Shown here: piece after piece, positions 63,721 to 64,000 of the stretch
Numbering within the stretch: position 1 is the first letter of the stretch
Layout of the letters: each line of letters begins with the position of its first letter
From: Trichopria drosophilae
Taxonomy: Eukaryota > Arthropoda > Insecta > Hymenoptera > Diapriidae
DNA: 64,000 nucleotides
Direction: 5' to 3'
NCBI GenBank assembly: GCA_030407085.1
Contig: CM059587.1
Span: 79,349,001-79,413,000 of the forward strand
Translations under genes and position numbers: made by a program
The notes under the pieces: generated by a model
The model's input: only the letters and a program-made list of their open reading frames with translations
Told to the model about the DNA's origin: nothing
The model's database searches: none

Positions 63721-64000
63721 GGGGCCAAATGTACAAAAATTTAATAAGAAGTTTGACAGTACTTTTTAGTATTAAAACGCAATGAAAAACATGTTGTGGA
63801 AGACGTTTTTTATGTCTCAAGCCCCAATCTTTTGAATGGCATATCGGAAAATATTAAAAATTCAAAAATAAAAAATTATACGTTGTTAATGAATGAAAAA
63901 CTTTACAAGGGTTGTTTTTTATTTATCAATTGTGTTTTGTAATTTCCTGGATTAGAATATTTTAGACAGGTATAAATCATGCGTGAGTGTCTGGGCCTAA

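Overview
The window is AT-rich eukaryotic nuclear DNA with no bacterial operons, no rRNA, no convincing intact tRNA and no CRISPR array. It is most likely from an insect: there is an interstitial (TTAGG)n telomere-type tract, a Jockey-type non-LTR retrotransposon remnant, and short CpG-rich islands set in an AT-rich background. That last pattern is familiar from Hymenoptera, but the order is an inference. No open frame looks like a complete gene. The longest frames are either the broken retrotransposon or chance frames in CpG-rich islands.

The one cellular gene I can support is on the + strand near 15.1-16.1 kb. A TATA box and an arthropod-type initiator are 28 bp apart. They are followed by about 0.85 kb of purine-rich, CpG-rich leader, then an ATG with a signal-peptide-like start that runs into a consensus splice donor (GTAAGA) at 16079. 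No convincing downstream exon appears in the remaining 48 kb. The simplest reading is that most of the window is upstream DNA plus a very long first intron of a gene for a secreted or membrane protein. I cannot identify the gene. CpG-rich islands at about 29.4, 32.9, 40.2, 41.5, 46.3, 55.1, 56.3, 59.1, 60.1 and 62.2 kb are candidate intronic regulatory elements.

The rest is a record of mobile and repetitive DNA. From left to right: two pogo/Tc1-like MITEs (616-885, 3470-3679); a long inverted repeat (934-1210); a 5'-truncated, internally deleted Jockey-like element (1862-3163); a 1.1 kb foldback built from a diverged ~146 bp satellite-like unit (8205-9345), with relatives at 33.66-33.89 and 44.77 kb; several elements with terminal inverted repeats (11721-12232, 13171-13449, 13894-14197, 42550-42880, 44970-45180); a short LTR with an adjacent primer-binding site (18078-18224); a palindrome nested in a larger CACTGAG-ended element (26546-27170), with relatives at 33.95 and 57.64-58.34 kb; a tRNA-like SINE fragment (28647); two ~1.1 kb arrays of the 8-mer CTAACCAA, which are copies of one block (47.27-48.43 and 50.80-51.86 kb); and three copies of an 87-bp near-palindromic element (12976, 54661, 61670). 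The last of these is inserted in one arm of another inverted repeat, so the empty site can be read directly from the other arm.

The best candidates for undescribed biology are the 87-bp palindromic family, the duplicated CTAACCAA block, and the foldback/satellite family. Everything here was read by eye, so arm boundaries are accurate to a few bases only.
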